Of a DNA stretch of 64,000 nucleotides, positions 1 through 10,645 are shown piece by piece. The notes below the pieces were generated by a model. The model was given only the letters and a program-made list of their open reading frames with translations, did not search any database and was not told the DNA's origin. Numbering within the stretch: the first letter of the stretch is position 1; each line of letters starts with the position of its first letter. The DNA lies in the NCBI RefSeq assembly GCF_032854445.1, contig NC_088298.1, positions 9,907,504 through 9,971,503 of the forward strand, written 5' to 3'. The DNA comes from Liolophura sinensis. Taxonomy: Eukaryota > Mollusca > Polyplacophora > Chitonida > Chitonidae. The translations under genes were made by a program, and so were the position numbers.

Positions 1-888
1 TGGTCTAAGGCTGCCGACTCCTTTATCAAAGACTCAGCTGACTTCTGTAACAAAATACGTCAGATCAATGAACCCTGCAAACTTGTGAGCTACGACGTTG
101 TTGACCTATTTACCAATGTCCCTACCAGCCAAGCCCTAGATGTGATAAGAGACAAGATAACAGCCACACCACCGACGACATCCCTATCCCCAGATAACAT
201 CATCCGCCTACTGGACTGTTGCCTGTCATCCACTTACTTCACTTGGGGTGACACAATTTATGAGCAGATCCATGGCCTCCCCATGGGATCCCCACTATCA
301 CCGATTGTCTCCGAGATCTACCTAACTGAACTAGAGAACAAAGCCTTAGCCACGTCACCCATCCAGCCCATCTGCTGGATGCGAAAAGTGGACGATACCT
401 TCGTCGCACTTCAACACCACAAAGATCCATCTGCATTACTTGACCACCTAAATTCACAACACCAACGCATCAAATTCACCATGGAAACTGAGAAAGATCA
501 ACAAATACCATTCCTAGATGTCCACGTGAAGAGAACAGCAGACGCTCTCCAAACCACAGTGTACCGCAAACCGACCCACTCCGACCAGTACATCCACTAC
601 AAGTCCAACCACCCGCCCAAAACCAAGACCGGCATCATCTCAACCCTCACAAAGAGAGCTAAACTCATCTGTAACAACAACTTAGACGAAGAGATCCAAC
701 ACCTGCGTACAGTTTTCACTCACCTGAATGGATACCCAGCAGACCAAGTAAATAAAACCATCCAGACCCGCTTTTTGTTTTATCTGTTGACATTTGCATC
801 TCTTGCTATATATAAGCGCAGTAGTAATTTTGATGTCATTCACTTGATAACGATGCTAGTATCTGCATCGAAACGTTGTGTTAAATAA
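1..888 (+). CDS. Penelope-like reverse transcriptase, partial, no GIY-YIG domain
   Basis: RNA-dependent DNA polymerase of a Penelope-like retroelement. Visible motifs are SYDVVDLFTNVP (motif A, about base 88), GLPMGSPLSPIVSEIYL (motif B, about 272), KVDDTF (the catalytic motif C, about 385) and QIPFLDVHVKR followed by YRKPTH, all typical of this RT clade. The frame is open upstream to the window edge, so the first in-window methionine is not the real start. The last 35 or so residues are not RT-like and appear to be translated 3'-terminal sequence. The usual GIY-YIG endonuclease is absent, so this copy should not encode a complete mobility protein. Family assignment is confident; activity is unlikely. 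Confidence 0.82.
   Translation, partial: WSKAADSFIKDSADFCNKIRQINEPCKLVSYDVVDLFTNVPTSQALDVIRDKITATPPTTSLSPDNIIRLLDCCLSSTYFTWGDTIYEQIHGLPMGSPLSPIVSEIYLTELENKALATSPIQPICWMRKVDDTFVALQHHKDPSALLDHLNSQHQRIKFTMETEKDQQIPFLDVHVKRTADALQTTVYRKPTHSDQYIHYKSNHPPKTKTGIISTLTKRAKLICNNNLDEEIQHLRTVFTHLNGYPADQVNKTIQTRFLFYLLTFASLAIYKRSSNFDVIHLITMLVSASKRCVK
844..880 (+). other. hammerhead-ribozyme-like stem at PLE 3' end (degenerate)
   Basis: CGATGC (851-856) and GCATCG (865-870) form a perfect 6-bp stem, preceded by TTGATAA and followed by AAAC. This layout recalls the CTGANGA-stem II-GAAA core of the hammerhead ribozymes known from Penelope-like terminal repeats. The core bases do not match exactly, so it is either a degenerate ribozyme or a chance stem. 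Confidence 0.35.
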
Positions 889-925
889 ACCAAGAAGTTG
901 TACATCCATAAGAATGCCTTGTCCA

Positions 926-2413
926 GTGTACATCATTAAAAAGTTGTTTGTTACGGGTAACAAACCCTTTTTTCGAAGTCGGGTTGGTCGGTCGGCATTT
1001 TTTTTTTTGAAAGTAATTCCCGGCCCGCACAATCTGAATGCTAACTGAATTATCGCCGGTCTAGTTTTCGTCACCTGCTTCAGGGCCTACATTTCCGTTT
1101 ATAAATGTTCATGCAAAACTGTTGTTTTCATAATCAAGTTCTTTCACACTGAAGTCAAATATTCCTTCTTGATTCTGGATCCAACATTAAATTTGAGCAA
1201 ATTTACGAACTTTAAACCTAAACAACTGAAGTTGAAAGGCATCCACTGCTTTTGCCACTGTGGCGAAGGGACGCCCAATTTGCTTTCGCCACACAAAAAT
1301 TATACTGGCCAAAACTAATGTGGCGAATGGCTAGCCGAAGCCTAGCGACTAGTAGATAATCCGAGTTTTGTAATGAATTCGGGCTGCGTTTTTTTGGACG
1401 CAAATGGCACTTCAAGTGTACGGCAGCGTGCGGTAATTGGACGTCGAGAAGGGCTGGGTTAGGCCCTGTGTTGAGTAGAGTTCCACATGTGAGGGTATTC
1501 ACTATAAATGGAAATGAAAAAGCAAACAATAGCTCTTTGAAAGCTGAGTAGATTTGTCAGTCTAGAGGGTTTTGTCCACTTCCGTCAGAATGTTATACAC
1601 GAACCCACAATTAACTTAAGCTGACATCGTTGGGAGGGGGTTTAAAGGCAGTCTTTGTCAAAACCCATGAATGTAACACAATAATCTCCACTACCATGCT
1701 AGCAATTGTCAGCGTCAACTGTATAGAGCAAAAACATATTTCACCTCGCCGTTTTGCCTATAAAATTGATCATTTTTGTTCAAAAGTTTAATATTGACAT
1801 GAATTACCTAACGCCCCATGACTATACAATGGGACAGTCCTACCGCGAGGAAGTCAGACCAAGATGTATACATCTCTCAATATAAAACGTTAGCTATAAA
1901 TAACAGAGGCATATTCAATATCAGTGATAAAATATAAATAGTTCATTATGCATCAGTAAGCTGTAAACGTCGGAAAAGTGTAGTAAAAAAAATAATAACA
2001 CGAGCTTGGAGTCATTTTGGGCTTACCAGTTACCTGCTGAACAACTGTCAATAGTGTAACGTGATAACTTGACTATCTTAAAGACAAACACGAAGACACA
2101 TGTTGGCGAGCACGCCGATTGGAGTCGAGCCTTTACTACTGCCGTTAAAGCAATTGTGTGTGATGTCGTAAATGACATGCAGTGTATCGGTACACGTTAC
2201 ATCTCCTTTTCTTTGACAAAGCACAATGAGCAATTGCAGACAATTTGTAATGAGCTATGTTCCAAGGAAATAAAGTCTCTTGGTACTGTCCTTTATGGAA
2301 AAAATAAAACGTAATACTTCAACCGAAATTGATCTCTGGACCAAGGAAACTATCCTCTGAGAGCAGCATTAAAACACTTGAAAATTATTAATGAATACAA
2401 TACAGGGTTAGAC
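926..2413. other. AT-rich stretch with no recognisable gene
   Basis: I see no recognised domain, splice-supported exon or terminal repeat. Short open frames occur (an 81-residue one on the plus strand at 2069-2314, a 103-residue one on the minus strand at 1218-1529), but their translations resemble nothing I know and lack family motifs. Confidence 0.5.
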
Positions 2414-2974
2414 CTACAATCTCTCAAGAACTAGAACTGTGTTGATTTTATATCGTATTTCTCCGGCCCACATGTCCAAACGTTTTGGTGATCTACTGAC
2501 ACGACCGGCTCTGGTAATTATAACTGCTGGGGTACAGGACTGCTTTGGAGTTTTAACTGTCACTTTACGTTCTGAACTATCCCGGACTGTGGTACAGGGC
2601 TGTTTCACTGGTGACTCCTGTGGTTGAGAAGTGCAAGGTGGTTTCTGAATTAGGGGATAATCACACCTGGCAGGCAGTGTATGTCGAGACGGCTCAATGG
2701 TAGTTCGCTCTCTAGGTTCATGGTGATGATGGGCCTTGTATGTCGACAAACGAAGATGGCGTCTGTTTCTGTGGTATTTCTTACCACGTCTCTCCACAAC
2801 ATACGAACGATGGTTCCTATGTTGATGAAGAACTAAAGCAGGTAGCCATTGTTTAGAACCTAACATGCGCACGGGGTCACCTGGTAACAGTACTGTAAGG
2901 TCATCAATGCAGTGTTTGTTGTAATATCCTTGCTGCTTCAGGCGGCGTTTCAGCGATGCTGTCAAATAAATCAT
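2414..2974 (-). mobile_element. Ty3/Gypsy pol fossil (integrase C-terminal end)
   Basis: The minus-strand translation resembles the C-terminal part of a Gypsy-type integrase. It shows a basic stretch, then LLPGDPVRM, then the SH3-like segment with SYVVERRGKKYHRNRRHLR typical of the family, and a low-complexity tail. Only this end of pol is present. The upstream part is missing where a LINE sequence abuts it near 2950-2990. No LTRs were identified. It is a broken relic of moderate or greater age. Confidence 0.7.
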
Positions 2975-2990
2975 TATATAGAGTTGACTG
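2951..2990 (-). repeat. 40-bp displaced fragment of the I-group LINE
   Basis: About 40 bp here match, with few differences, an internal part of the LINE (50062-50100 in the full-length copy). The stretch runs straight into the 3' tail of LINE copy 1. Copy 1 also contains its own version of the segment near 3296-3335, so the same piece occurs twice, once out of place. Confidence 0.6.
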
Positions 2991-4266
2991 AATGATTATG
3001 GCTTAACGCCACATCGGCAATATTTCAGCCATATCGTGGCGAGAACAAGGTGAAAAACGCGAGACGGTTAAGGTTTTCGATATGACAATATGAACACCAA
3101 AAGTAAAACAAAAAGTACAGACATGTTTAAAATCGTATAAAAGAAAAATAAGAGTTAAAACTCGAAAACCAGGGTTATAGTACATGTATAAATATATATG
3201 TATATAACTGTTTATCTATAGATATATATGACAATTAAAATTTATATTTTATGATATAGGCCAATAGCCTTCAAATAATTTATGACAACATCGCCAGCGA
3301 TGCTGTCAAATATATCATATATAGAGGTGACCGTGTAAAACCTTTGCCGGACATGAGCAAAATCTACACAGTCAACCAAGATATGTCTGATGCCGTATTG
3401 AGCAGCGCATCCAACACACTCGGGCGCACTGCTCCCATCTAAGATGAAATTGTGTGTCAGATGAGAATGCCCAATACGACACCTCGTTAAAACTACTTGG
3501 TCTCTGCGAGACATTTGACAAGTATAGGCATTGTAGCCAATGACAGGATGAATGGCATGCAGTTTATTATGGATCTACAAGTCCCATTCATCCTGCCAAA
3601 GGCGATTTCACGTCAGTATAAGGGAATTTAACCCGAGATACAGTTTTATATAGCGCAGCTTTCGCTTCCCTGTCCACGACTGTGTTTCCATGGATACCAG
3701 TGTGACTTGGTATCCAACAGAATATAATATCTTTACCGCTTTTAATTAGTTTTCGGTGTTTGGCTATTATCTCAAGTATCAATGGATTTTTAAATTTATT
3801 ATTCTGAATCGCCAAAAGGCAAGACAGCGAGTCGCTGCATATCACTGCCCTCTGGACATGCCCAGAGGAAACATGTAAGGCCAGGAGTATAGCCCTGGCC
3901 TCTGCAGAAAAGATAGAAGCTAAAGGTGGCAGACGAAGAGAAGTGACCCGCTGCTCTAAGACAGCCACAGCCGCAACCCTGTCCCCATCCTTTAACTGTC
4001 AGTGTATATAAATTTATAATCCATATAATCAGCCTTGATTTCAGCAAAACCTTGCTGAATTATAAGAGGATTTGTATTGGATTTATTATATTTACGTAGA
4101 TCAAAATATTAGTTTACTTTTTGGAAGAAGCCATGGAGGAGACTCCGGAAAAGACACCGGAGCTATATCCTCCAGCTTGATGTTAGCTCCCACAATATGG
4201 TTCCGTATGCGAAGACCGAACGAAGGGATCTTGTTAGGACATTTAATATATTTGTCTACATACAAT
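2991..4266 (-). mobile_element. I-group LINE, 5'-truncated copy 1
   Basis: On the minus strand this is the last ~1.3 kb of the same LINE family that is complete at 49745-55669: 3'UTR (2991-3241), the CCHC-type C-terminus, and the RNase H region of ORF2. It matches the full copy up to the segment near 4250 and stops at the left terminus of a hAT transposon at 4267. The 3' end lacks a poly(A); the family ends in CATT repeats, only one unit of which is visible here. It is dead on arrival through 5' truncation. Confidence 0.85.
3242..4250 (-). pseudogene. LINE ORF2 fragment: RNase H and C-terminal zinc motif
   Basis: Two overlapping minus-strand frames carry the RNase H domain (SAEARAILLAL, then ICSDSLSCLLAIQN, then CWIPSHTGIHGN and VDREAKAAL) and the C-terminal motif ECVGC...HILVDC. 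The pieces are in different frames compared with the open ORF2 at 50009-53704, and a segment near 3590 is deleted relative to it. This is a disabled fragment of a LINE polyprotein and has no host function that I can see. Confidence 0.82.
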
Positions 4267-7200
4267 CAGGGTTCGTACGCTGCCTTAATTTCCTTAAAAG
4301 TCTTTAATATTCATTGTGTTTAATTAAGGACCTTAAAAACCTTAAAATTTGATAAAAGTGAGATCAGGGTCTTTAAAAATTATAAACTGCAACCAGTGAA
4401 AAAAATTATTGCTGAGTAATTAATATTACAAGCTAACAATTAAGAATCATCCACGAAAATCATACGGTTAGACACCATATTTCAGAAACCCCATTTGAGC
4501 CCCTTCACACGAAAATTGCCGAGTGTTGCAGATTGTAATATCGGAAACAGAACCACATCATAAGTAGTCATTGAAAAAGCTGGTTTCCGAAACTGGAAAT
4601 TGCGCGGGTTCTCAGGAAAGTTTTCTGACGGGATTGGTTTGAATCAAGGAAGCCGTAGTATGTGAACTTGCTAACAATGTTAAACATGCCTGGCTATTGT
4701 TTGTTCCACGAAATGTGGCTGGAAAACAGTGAATATGTCGGGTGGTTGGAAAAAGATCCAGATAAACACAAGGCGAGATGTAAAGTTTGTGTCAAATCAT
4801 TTGGCCTGGGCACAATGGGGGAAGCAGCATTACGAGTCCACATGTCTGGCAAAAAGCACATTGCTCTGATGCGCAGTAAAATGTCCTTGCGGACCCCATC
4901 CATAACGGATTTTATTAGTTCCCAGAGGCCAACAGATGAGGCAGGTAGCAGTCAACCTCCTGCAGCTGCTGGTCCGTCACGGCCGATGCCACAACAACAA
5001 CAACAAGGTAATGTGTGGTCCATGTTGGTTATATTTCGAATCAGGGGGGACAACTTATGACAAACTTGATGTAAATACATGAGTAGTCCCCCCTTAATAA
5101 TACAGTTTCACATAACAACTATACGTTAATATTATAAACAGTTCTGGGTTCTGCAGGCCCTGTATTTGTGCACAGTAGCAAATTTGCATTATTCAGGGAA
5201 GACACCATCAAATTAAGTTTGTCAATAGTTGTTCCCTTCCTCTTTTTTGTTTTTCAGTATCTGTCTATATTTCAGATTTTAATGGAAGAGAAACAAAAGG
5301 TTGTAATTATTTTTAAATTCATGTTTTTCAGATCGACCAATCAGCTCAACATTAACATCATTTGTGGAGAGAGAGGAGACTGTCAAAGCAGAGATCATAT
5401 GGACGCTTTACACTGTACAACATCACCATTCCTACAAATCCAACGAAGGGATTCAAGCTGTTTTCAAAACCATGTTTCCAGATAGTGAAATTGCGAAACG
5501 ATTTACATGTGGTGAGAAGAAAACAGCATATTTGTGTTGTTTTGGACTTTTTCAAATCCTTGTTGGAAAGTCGTGTAAAACAAGAACAATTTGTGCTCTG
5601 CTTCAATGAAAGCCTCAATAAGGTAACGAAGAATGAGCAGCTTGACCTACATGTAAGATTTTGGGACACAAATTGTGTTTCCACTAGATATCTGGGATCA
5701 CAGTTCTTGGGCCATACAAATGCTGAAGCCCTACTTGAGAGTGTGTGTGAAGATCTTGAGAGAATGAATCTTTCAAATTTACAACAGGTATCAATGGATG
5801 GGCCATCCGTAAATTGGAAACTTTTTGATATGCTCCAAGACAAGGTCGAAAAAGACACTGGAAACAAATTTCTGAACATTGGCAGCTGTGGACTTCATGT
5901 TATCCACGGTGCCCTGAAAGATGGGTTCTTTAAATCTGACAATGGTGTTCACAATTTCCTTTCATCTTTGTACTGGCTGTTTAAAGATTCCCCTGCACGA
6001 CGAGAAGACTTCTCAAAACTGACAGGTTCCAACACATTTCCGTTGATGTTTTGTAAGCACAGGTGGGTGGAAAATGTCCCTGTTGCTGAAAGAGCATTGG
6101 AGCATTGGACAATGTGAAAATGTTTGTTAAGGCTGTTCAAGACAAAAAAGTGAAAGACCCTGGGACAAAGTCATTTCAAACTGTGCAGGAAAGATGTCAG
6201 AATGTTTTGCTTTATGCAAATATCCATATGTTCCTGACAGTAAGCAAACTGCTGACACCATTCCTGACCATGTATCAAGCAGAAAGACCACTGCTGCCCT
6301 TCATGTCAGATGACCTCTCCTACTTGCTAAAAAGCCTGCTTCAGTCAGTGATCAAAGCAGATGTTCTAAAAGAAATTGATACCCCACTTAAACTAATTAA
6401 GCTTGACGTAAGAGACAAAAAGCTGTGGAAAGAAGTATCAGCAGTAGATCTTGGGTTTTCAGCAGAAAATGAAGTAAAGCGGTTGCATTCAAAGAAGAAA
6501 ATCGTCAACTCATTGAGCTGCGACAGGGTCACCGTGAAGCATTACTTCGCGTTGTCGAGAAACTTCAAAACAAATCACCATTGAGTTACACTCTTGTTCG
6601 TAACATGAAGTGTTTAGATCCGAGACAGATGGTTCTGGACAAATCTGGCTGTGTAGCAAAGATGAAGAGACTGTTAAAGTGTCTGGTGGACAGTAAGAAA
6701 ATCATTGAGTCAAATTGTGATGATGTGATTAGAGAGTACCAAGAGTTCTTGGATCAAGAAGTTCTAATGGCAGAGGCAAGCTTTAGTGAATTTAATCCAA
6801 AGCTTGATACCCAGAGAGTTGATGTTTTTTTGCATGACCATCTTGCCCACAAAGCCAAAAAGTTATGGCGAGTTGTCAAAAGCCTTCTTATTTTGTCACA
6901 TGGCCAGCCAAGTGTGGAGCGGGGATTCTCTGTGAATAAAGAAGTTGCAACAGACAACTTGCAATAAAGATCTTTTGTGGCTCAGAGAATAGTCCTTGAT
7001 CACCTCTCAGCAGTTGGTGGTATTTCAGGTGTAAACCTTACAAAGCCTCTAGTGCTTGCTGTAGGTAGTGCAAGGCAGAAGTATATGGCCCACCTAGATG
7101 ATGTGAAAAGACAGAAAGAATCACATAAACAAGCACAGAAAAGAAAGTCAACAATGGACCAGTTAGAGGAATTGAAAATGAAGAAAAGGAGAATCGAACA

Positions 7201-8163
7201 GAACATAGCAGGTTTATACAAGTCATCAGAAGAGTTTTCAGAGAGGGCAGAGGCAACAGGGGACATTACCTATGTGGCAAGAGCCAACAGCCTCAGGAGA
7301 AGTGCTAAGGAGAAATCCAACAGTATTACAGATATTGACAGAGAAATAGAGGAAATCCTGAAAAATCTTAAGAATTAGGCTACAGGCATCTGAAATTTTA
7401 GAGACTTTAGTGAGTTATCTAAACTGAGTGAGACCTAATGGACCTCATTAAAACTGTGCTCTAAACCATTATCTGAACACGTACTGTGTGATTGAACTTC
7501 TTGTTTTATTGCCTGTTACCTTAATGTGTGTTTGCCTGAATTGGCATTTGAGATTTGAAATGTGTTCAGTTATCTTAACTGACTCATTCAACATTAAAAT
7601 CTGTCTGCTGGAATTTGTCCCAATTAAAAGTGTTACAATTTAACTCTCTGGCTTGCTTCGTATTCAGTATGGTCGCTGATGGTGTAGCTATCTCGAATAT
7701 AGGTGCTTGTCCATCAACCCGAGGCTGCACGAGCGTGGTTTCAATACCTGTGTCAAGGGATTTTCATGATCCTCATGCTTTCACTGTGTGAGGCCTTGAT
7801 CGCAATATGCAGTCGGTGTTGCTATTTATATGGCTTTACATGGATGTTGTGACTTCCGTTCGCATTAAGTTCATTACAGATCGCATGCAGTTCATCAATA
7901 TGTCGAGTCAGTCATACAAGTTCAGCTGGTATAACTCACCAAAGGTCGCTGGTTTACCACGGGTACTCTGCCTTCCTCCAGCCGCAATACACTAGTCGCC
8001 ATCATAGAAGTGAAAAATTCTTTGTGTGGTGTAAGACAACGATTAAATGAATAGATCTTTACAAACAACTTGATGAAATTGGTCTTTAATTTTTTAGAAT
8101 GACAGCCTTAAAAGTCTTTAAAAAGTCTTTAATTTTCATAATACCTAAGGTGTACGAACCCTG
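4267..8163 (+). mobile_element. hAT transposon (3.9 kb), decayed autonomous copy
   Basis: Terminal inverted repeats are visible: CAGGGTTCGTAC at 4267 and its complement GTACGAACCCTG ending at 8163. Each is followed by A/T-rich inner repeats with TTAAAAGTCTTTAAT, which also recur just inside both ends. The transposase gene lies between. hAT elements make 8-bp target duplications, but the 8 bases on the left (CATACAAT) and right (TAGATGCA) do not match. One flank has therefore been replaced since insertion. The left flank is the truncated end of LINE copy 1. Confidence 0.85.
4662..7378 (+). pseudogene. hAT transposase, frameshifted, one intron
   Basis: Cut-and-paste transposase of the hAT superfamily. 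The N-terminal exon (4662-5007) has a BED-like zinc finger (CKVCVKSFG ... VHMSGKKH), a Pro/Ser-rich linker and a CAA-repeat glutamine run, and ends at a GT donor at 5008. The next exon starts at 5332 after TTTTTCAG and joins in phase. The core runs through FWDTNCVSTRYLG, MDGPSVNWKLF and SCGLHVIHGALK. The C-terminal dimerisation segment is SLLILSHGQPSVERGFS (about 6890), followed by a Lys/Glu-rich coiled coil to 7378. Frame changes near 5540, 6110, 6580 and 6965 break the gene, so it cannot be expressed as one protein. The first methionine of the exon is uncertain. Confidence 0.82.
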
Positions 8164-8208
8164 TAGATGCATTAACAGTATTTTATTACTCTTTCTTACC
8201 ACAAACAG
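7379..8208 (+). other. hAT 3' untranslated region, right terminus, and short flank
   Basis: There is no gene. This stretch holds the transposon's 3' non-coding sequence, its right inverted repeat (to 8163), and 45 bp of flank that ends in an apparent splice acceptor (CAAACAG) before the next coding exon. Confidence 0.5.
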
Positions 8209-9482
8209 ATCGTGTACATTTCCTTCGCCTCTGTGTTGAAGTTTACCAGCGAAAGAACGTGAGTGAACTAGCTCGTGCTCGTATCAGACAGATACAGAGT
8301 ACTCTTCAAAAAAAGAACTTGACCGAAGATGGAAAAGCGAGGAAAGGTCAACTGACAGAGAAGATTTTCTTGAAAAGAAAACAAACGCAGCTGAACATGA
8401 TGTTCTACTCTGATGTCCTACCACTGGTGAAAAAGTATGTGATGGTCTTTCAGAACCCAGAACCTCTCATCCACAAACTCCACGATGAACAGTTGCAACT
8501 GACAAAAGACTTCCTGTCCTGTTTCGTCCCACCAGAGAAGGTCAACAAAACCTCTAAACAGCCGAAGTCGCTCAACCTCTCTGACAAGGATAATCAACTA
8601 TCAGATGACCTGGTTTTCTTTGGCGGCGAGAAGGTACAGAAAATCCTAAAAGAAGCAAAGAAACAGGACTCGGTTGTAGAGGATTTCAAGAAGAAAGCCA
8701 AAGCTGCCTATATTGCTTGTGGTGCTTATTTGCTAAAGAAGATGCCATTTGGCAATCGTCTCCTAAGAAACCTGTCTTCACTTGACCCATTATGCAGAGG
8801 CCATAAACTTGCCATGAAGTACATGGAAAACCTGCCTACAATTGTTACAAACGTGCTGAAAGAAGAAGAGAAAGGTTTGTTTTCCTCGGAAGTGAGGCGG
8901 TTTCATGTTGATGACAGTCTGCCATCTTATGAACCCAATACACGACTGGACACATGGTGGACATTAGTGTTCAAGAGTGGCAAATATCCGTTATTGTCAA
9001 AGATGACAGCAGCTTTGATTGGGTGTTTTCATGGGCCACAGGTTGAGAGATCATTCAGTGTGATGAACTACGTACTGGACAGTCACTCAGCCAAAATGAA
9101 GATTCCCACATTCAATGCCATACAAACTATCAAGTACACTCTCAAAGCAGCTGACAAATGTTCTGTCGATTACTTCCGCAGAAATGATTACCTCCATGAT
9201 CCTATCAATATGAAAGTTGTCCAGACCATACGGGAAGCTGCAAAGGATTACAAACAAGAGAAAGAGGTGGCTCGTTTGGCGTTAGAGGAGAAAAAAGCTG
9301 TACACTCCGTAACCCAAGAAAAGGCGATCAGCAAAAAGCAATCCGTATTGTTGGCAGGGAAAGCTTCCAAACGGGCTAGGAATGCTCACCTTCGGGGTGT
9401 TCTGGAGAAGCTAGCAGCTAAGAAGAGGGCAGGGGTACCAGCCACAGATACCAGTCTGAGGAAGAAGGCCAAACGTGTTTGA
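8209..9482 (+). CDS. C-terminal part of a second, different hAT-type transposase
   Basis: A single long frame opens right after a splice-acceptor-like CAAACAG, so the real exon starts at 8209 rather than at the internal GTG near 8259. The first half is Lys-rich and helical. The hAT C-terminal dimerisation signature is WWTLVFKSGKYPLLSKM followed by HGPQVERSFSVMNYVLDSHS (about residues 230-275). A basic, coiled-coil tail follows (SKKQSVLLAGKASKRARNA). The frame has no internal stop over about 420 codons. The upstream exons with the catalytic Asp residues are missing, because the region to the left is occupied by the other hAT and a LINE. It could be a relic or part of a domesticated hAT-like gene; I favour a relic. 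Confidence 0.68.
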
Positions 9483-9965
9483 TGGGATGGGAAGCTGACG
9501 GTGTTAATATGTATATACAATTGTTGTAAATAATCAGTAAAAATGTTGTGACAGTGTGAGGCTATGAAAATGGCCCTATCCGTGAATTTGTAAATATGTG
9601 AAGTCCTGAGTGAACTTTCCAGAAGTGAAGGTGTGTCATTGACCAGAAAAAAAGCGGCCAATTTGGAAGGTAACATTTGTGAAAAGTAACTAACATCTGA
9701 AAGCTTTTATTGTATGTTAGGGTAACTGAAGAAGATCCAAGAAAAACACTTTTTTTTTCACCTATGGTCACGAAACATTGTTATTTCATCTAAAATTCGC
9801 CTACAGGCGAGAGGGGTGCTCGTGCTCTCCCCCCGCCCCCCCTCGAGCGCAAGCGCTCTCGGCTCCGGTGCTTTCGCGCCGTCAATTTATCAGTCTTTTT
9901 TATTATCACCTGTTCCCATGCCTGATTATTACGATGGGTGAAATTCAGATCAAGACCGGAATAAA
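9483..9965 (+). other. non-coding stretch with GC-rich patch
   Basis: This holds the probable 3'UTR of the preceding hAT-like frame, then a C-rich, GC-rich patch (9815-9885) containing the small palindrome GAGCGCAAGCGCTC. I could not assign it to a repeat family. Confidence 0.4.
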
Positions 9966-10080
9966 GACCCGCTGCGATGGCTTAGTGGTAGAATGTCTGT
10001 TTCGTATGTGGGGACACTCAGGGTCAAACCAGCTGGTGTTTCCTTGTGATTTGAGTAAATGGGAACTGAAATGCTAAATT
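9966..10080 (+). repeat. tRNA-derived SINE head
   Basis: A sequence TGGCTTAGTGG (9978-9988) matches the RNA polymerase III A box, and GGGTCAAACC (10021-10030) approximates the B box, at tRNA-like spacing. The rest does not fold as a complete tRNA cloverleaf, so a SINE promoter region is more likely than a tRNA gene. Confidence 0.55.
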
Positions 10081-10254
10081 TAACTGTAATAACAGGCAGC
10101 TTCATTGCACTAAACACATGAAAATGTTTCCTCGAGAAAAAGTGTATTAAACTGAAATGTTAAACTTAACGGGCGCGTGAAATTGTGTCAAACAGTGTAT
10201 CACATACCAATCATATCTTGCAATAAACAGCAATTTTCCACAGCTTTGCTTCCC

Positions 10255-10503
10255 GTTTCATCTTACCCCACCTGGTGTATTATCGTACCCCTCGCATGGG
10301 GTAAAATGACACAGATGACCAACTTTTTTTAACCTTAAAAATATTGGCGTTCTTTTTCCTTGATAGAGCTTTGTTAGGCCTCAGTTAAAGTTGAGTAAAT
10401 ACAGCTCCATGCTGTCTAATTTGCGATGTACAGTCTTTATTTGTGTCGGATCCATGTGGAGAAACGTAAAAATTGTTTCATCTTACCCCACCTTCCCCTA
10501 CTG
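10255..10503. repeat. probable remnant of a pogo-like MITE
   Basis: TTCATCTTACCCCACC occurs at about 10258 and again at about 10480. The second copy ends ...TTCCCCTACTG, whose complement CAGTAGGGGAAGGTGGGG looks like a pogo/Tigger inverted terminus. No matching left terminus was found, so this is a partial element at best. Confidence 0.35.
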
Positions 10504-10645
10504 ATAGCCTTTGTTACTCACAAGCAATACAAGTAAACTCATCAGATCAGACCGTGTGCTCAAAGGCTCTAATAATAGGACAGCACCCGCCGACAGCAAA
10601 TTATGTACACAATAATAGTATGGATGGCTGAAGTTTATTTCTTAA

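Larger units (their letters stand above)
1..925 (+). mobile_element. Penelope-like element, 3' part (RT then 3' end)
   Basis: The reading frame is open from base 1, so the element continues upstream of the window. It encodes a Penelope-type reverse transcriptase, followed by an A-rich 3' end with AATAAA near 885. Penelope-like elements normally carry a GIY-YIG endonuclease after the RT. Here the coding sequence passes from the end of the RT (about 770) directly into what looks like the terminal untranslated region, so the endonuclease is missing and the copy appears internally deleted. The right boundary near 925 is an estimate, because no target duplication could be checked with the left end outside the window. 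Confidence 0.8.

Noticed and set aside
1218-1529. 103-residue minus-strand frame as a gene
   Set aside because: No motif, no plausible promoter or splice context, and composition like non-coding DNA.
5358-5879. 173-residue minus-strand open frame
   Set aside because: It is the antisense of the hAT transposase exon and has no family motif.
9966-10035. Functional tRNA gene
   Set aside because: The A box is good but the B box is imperfect and the arms do not pair as a cloverleaf; a SINE promoter fits better.
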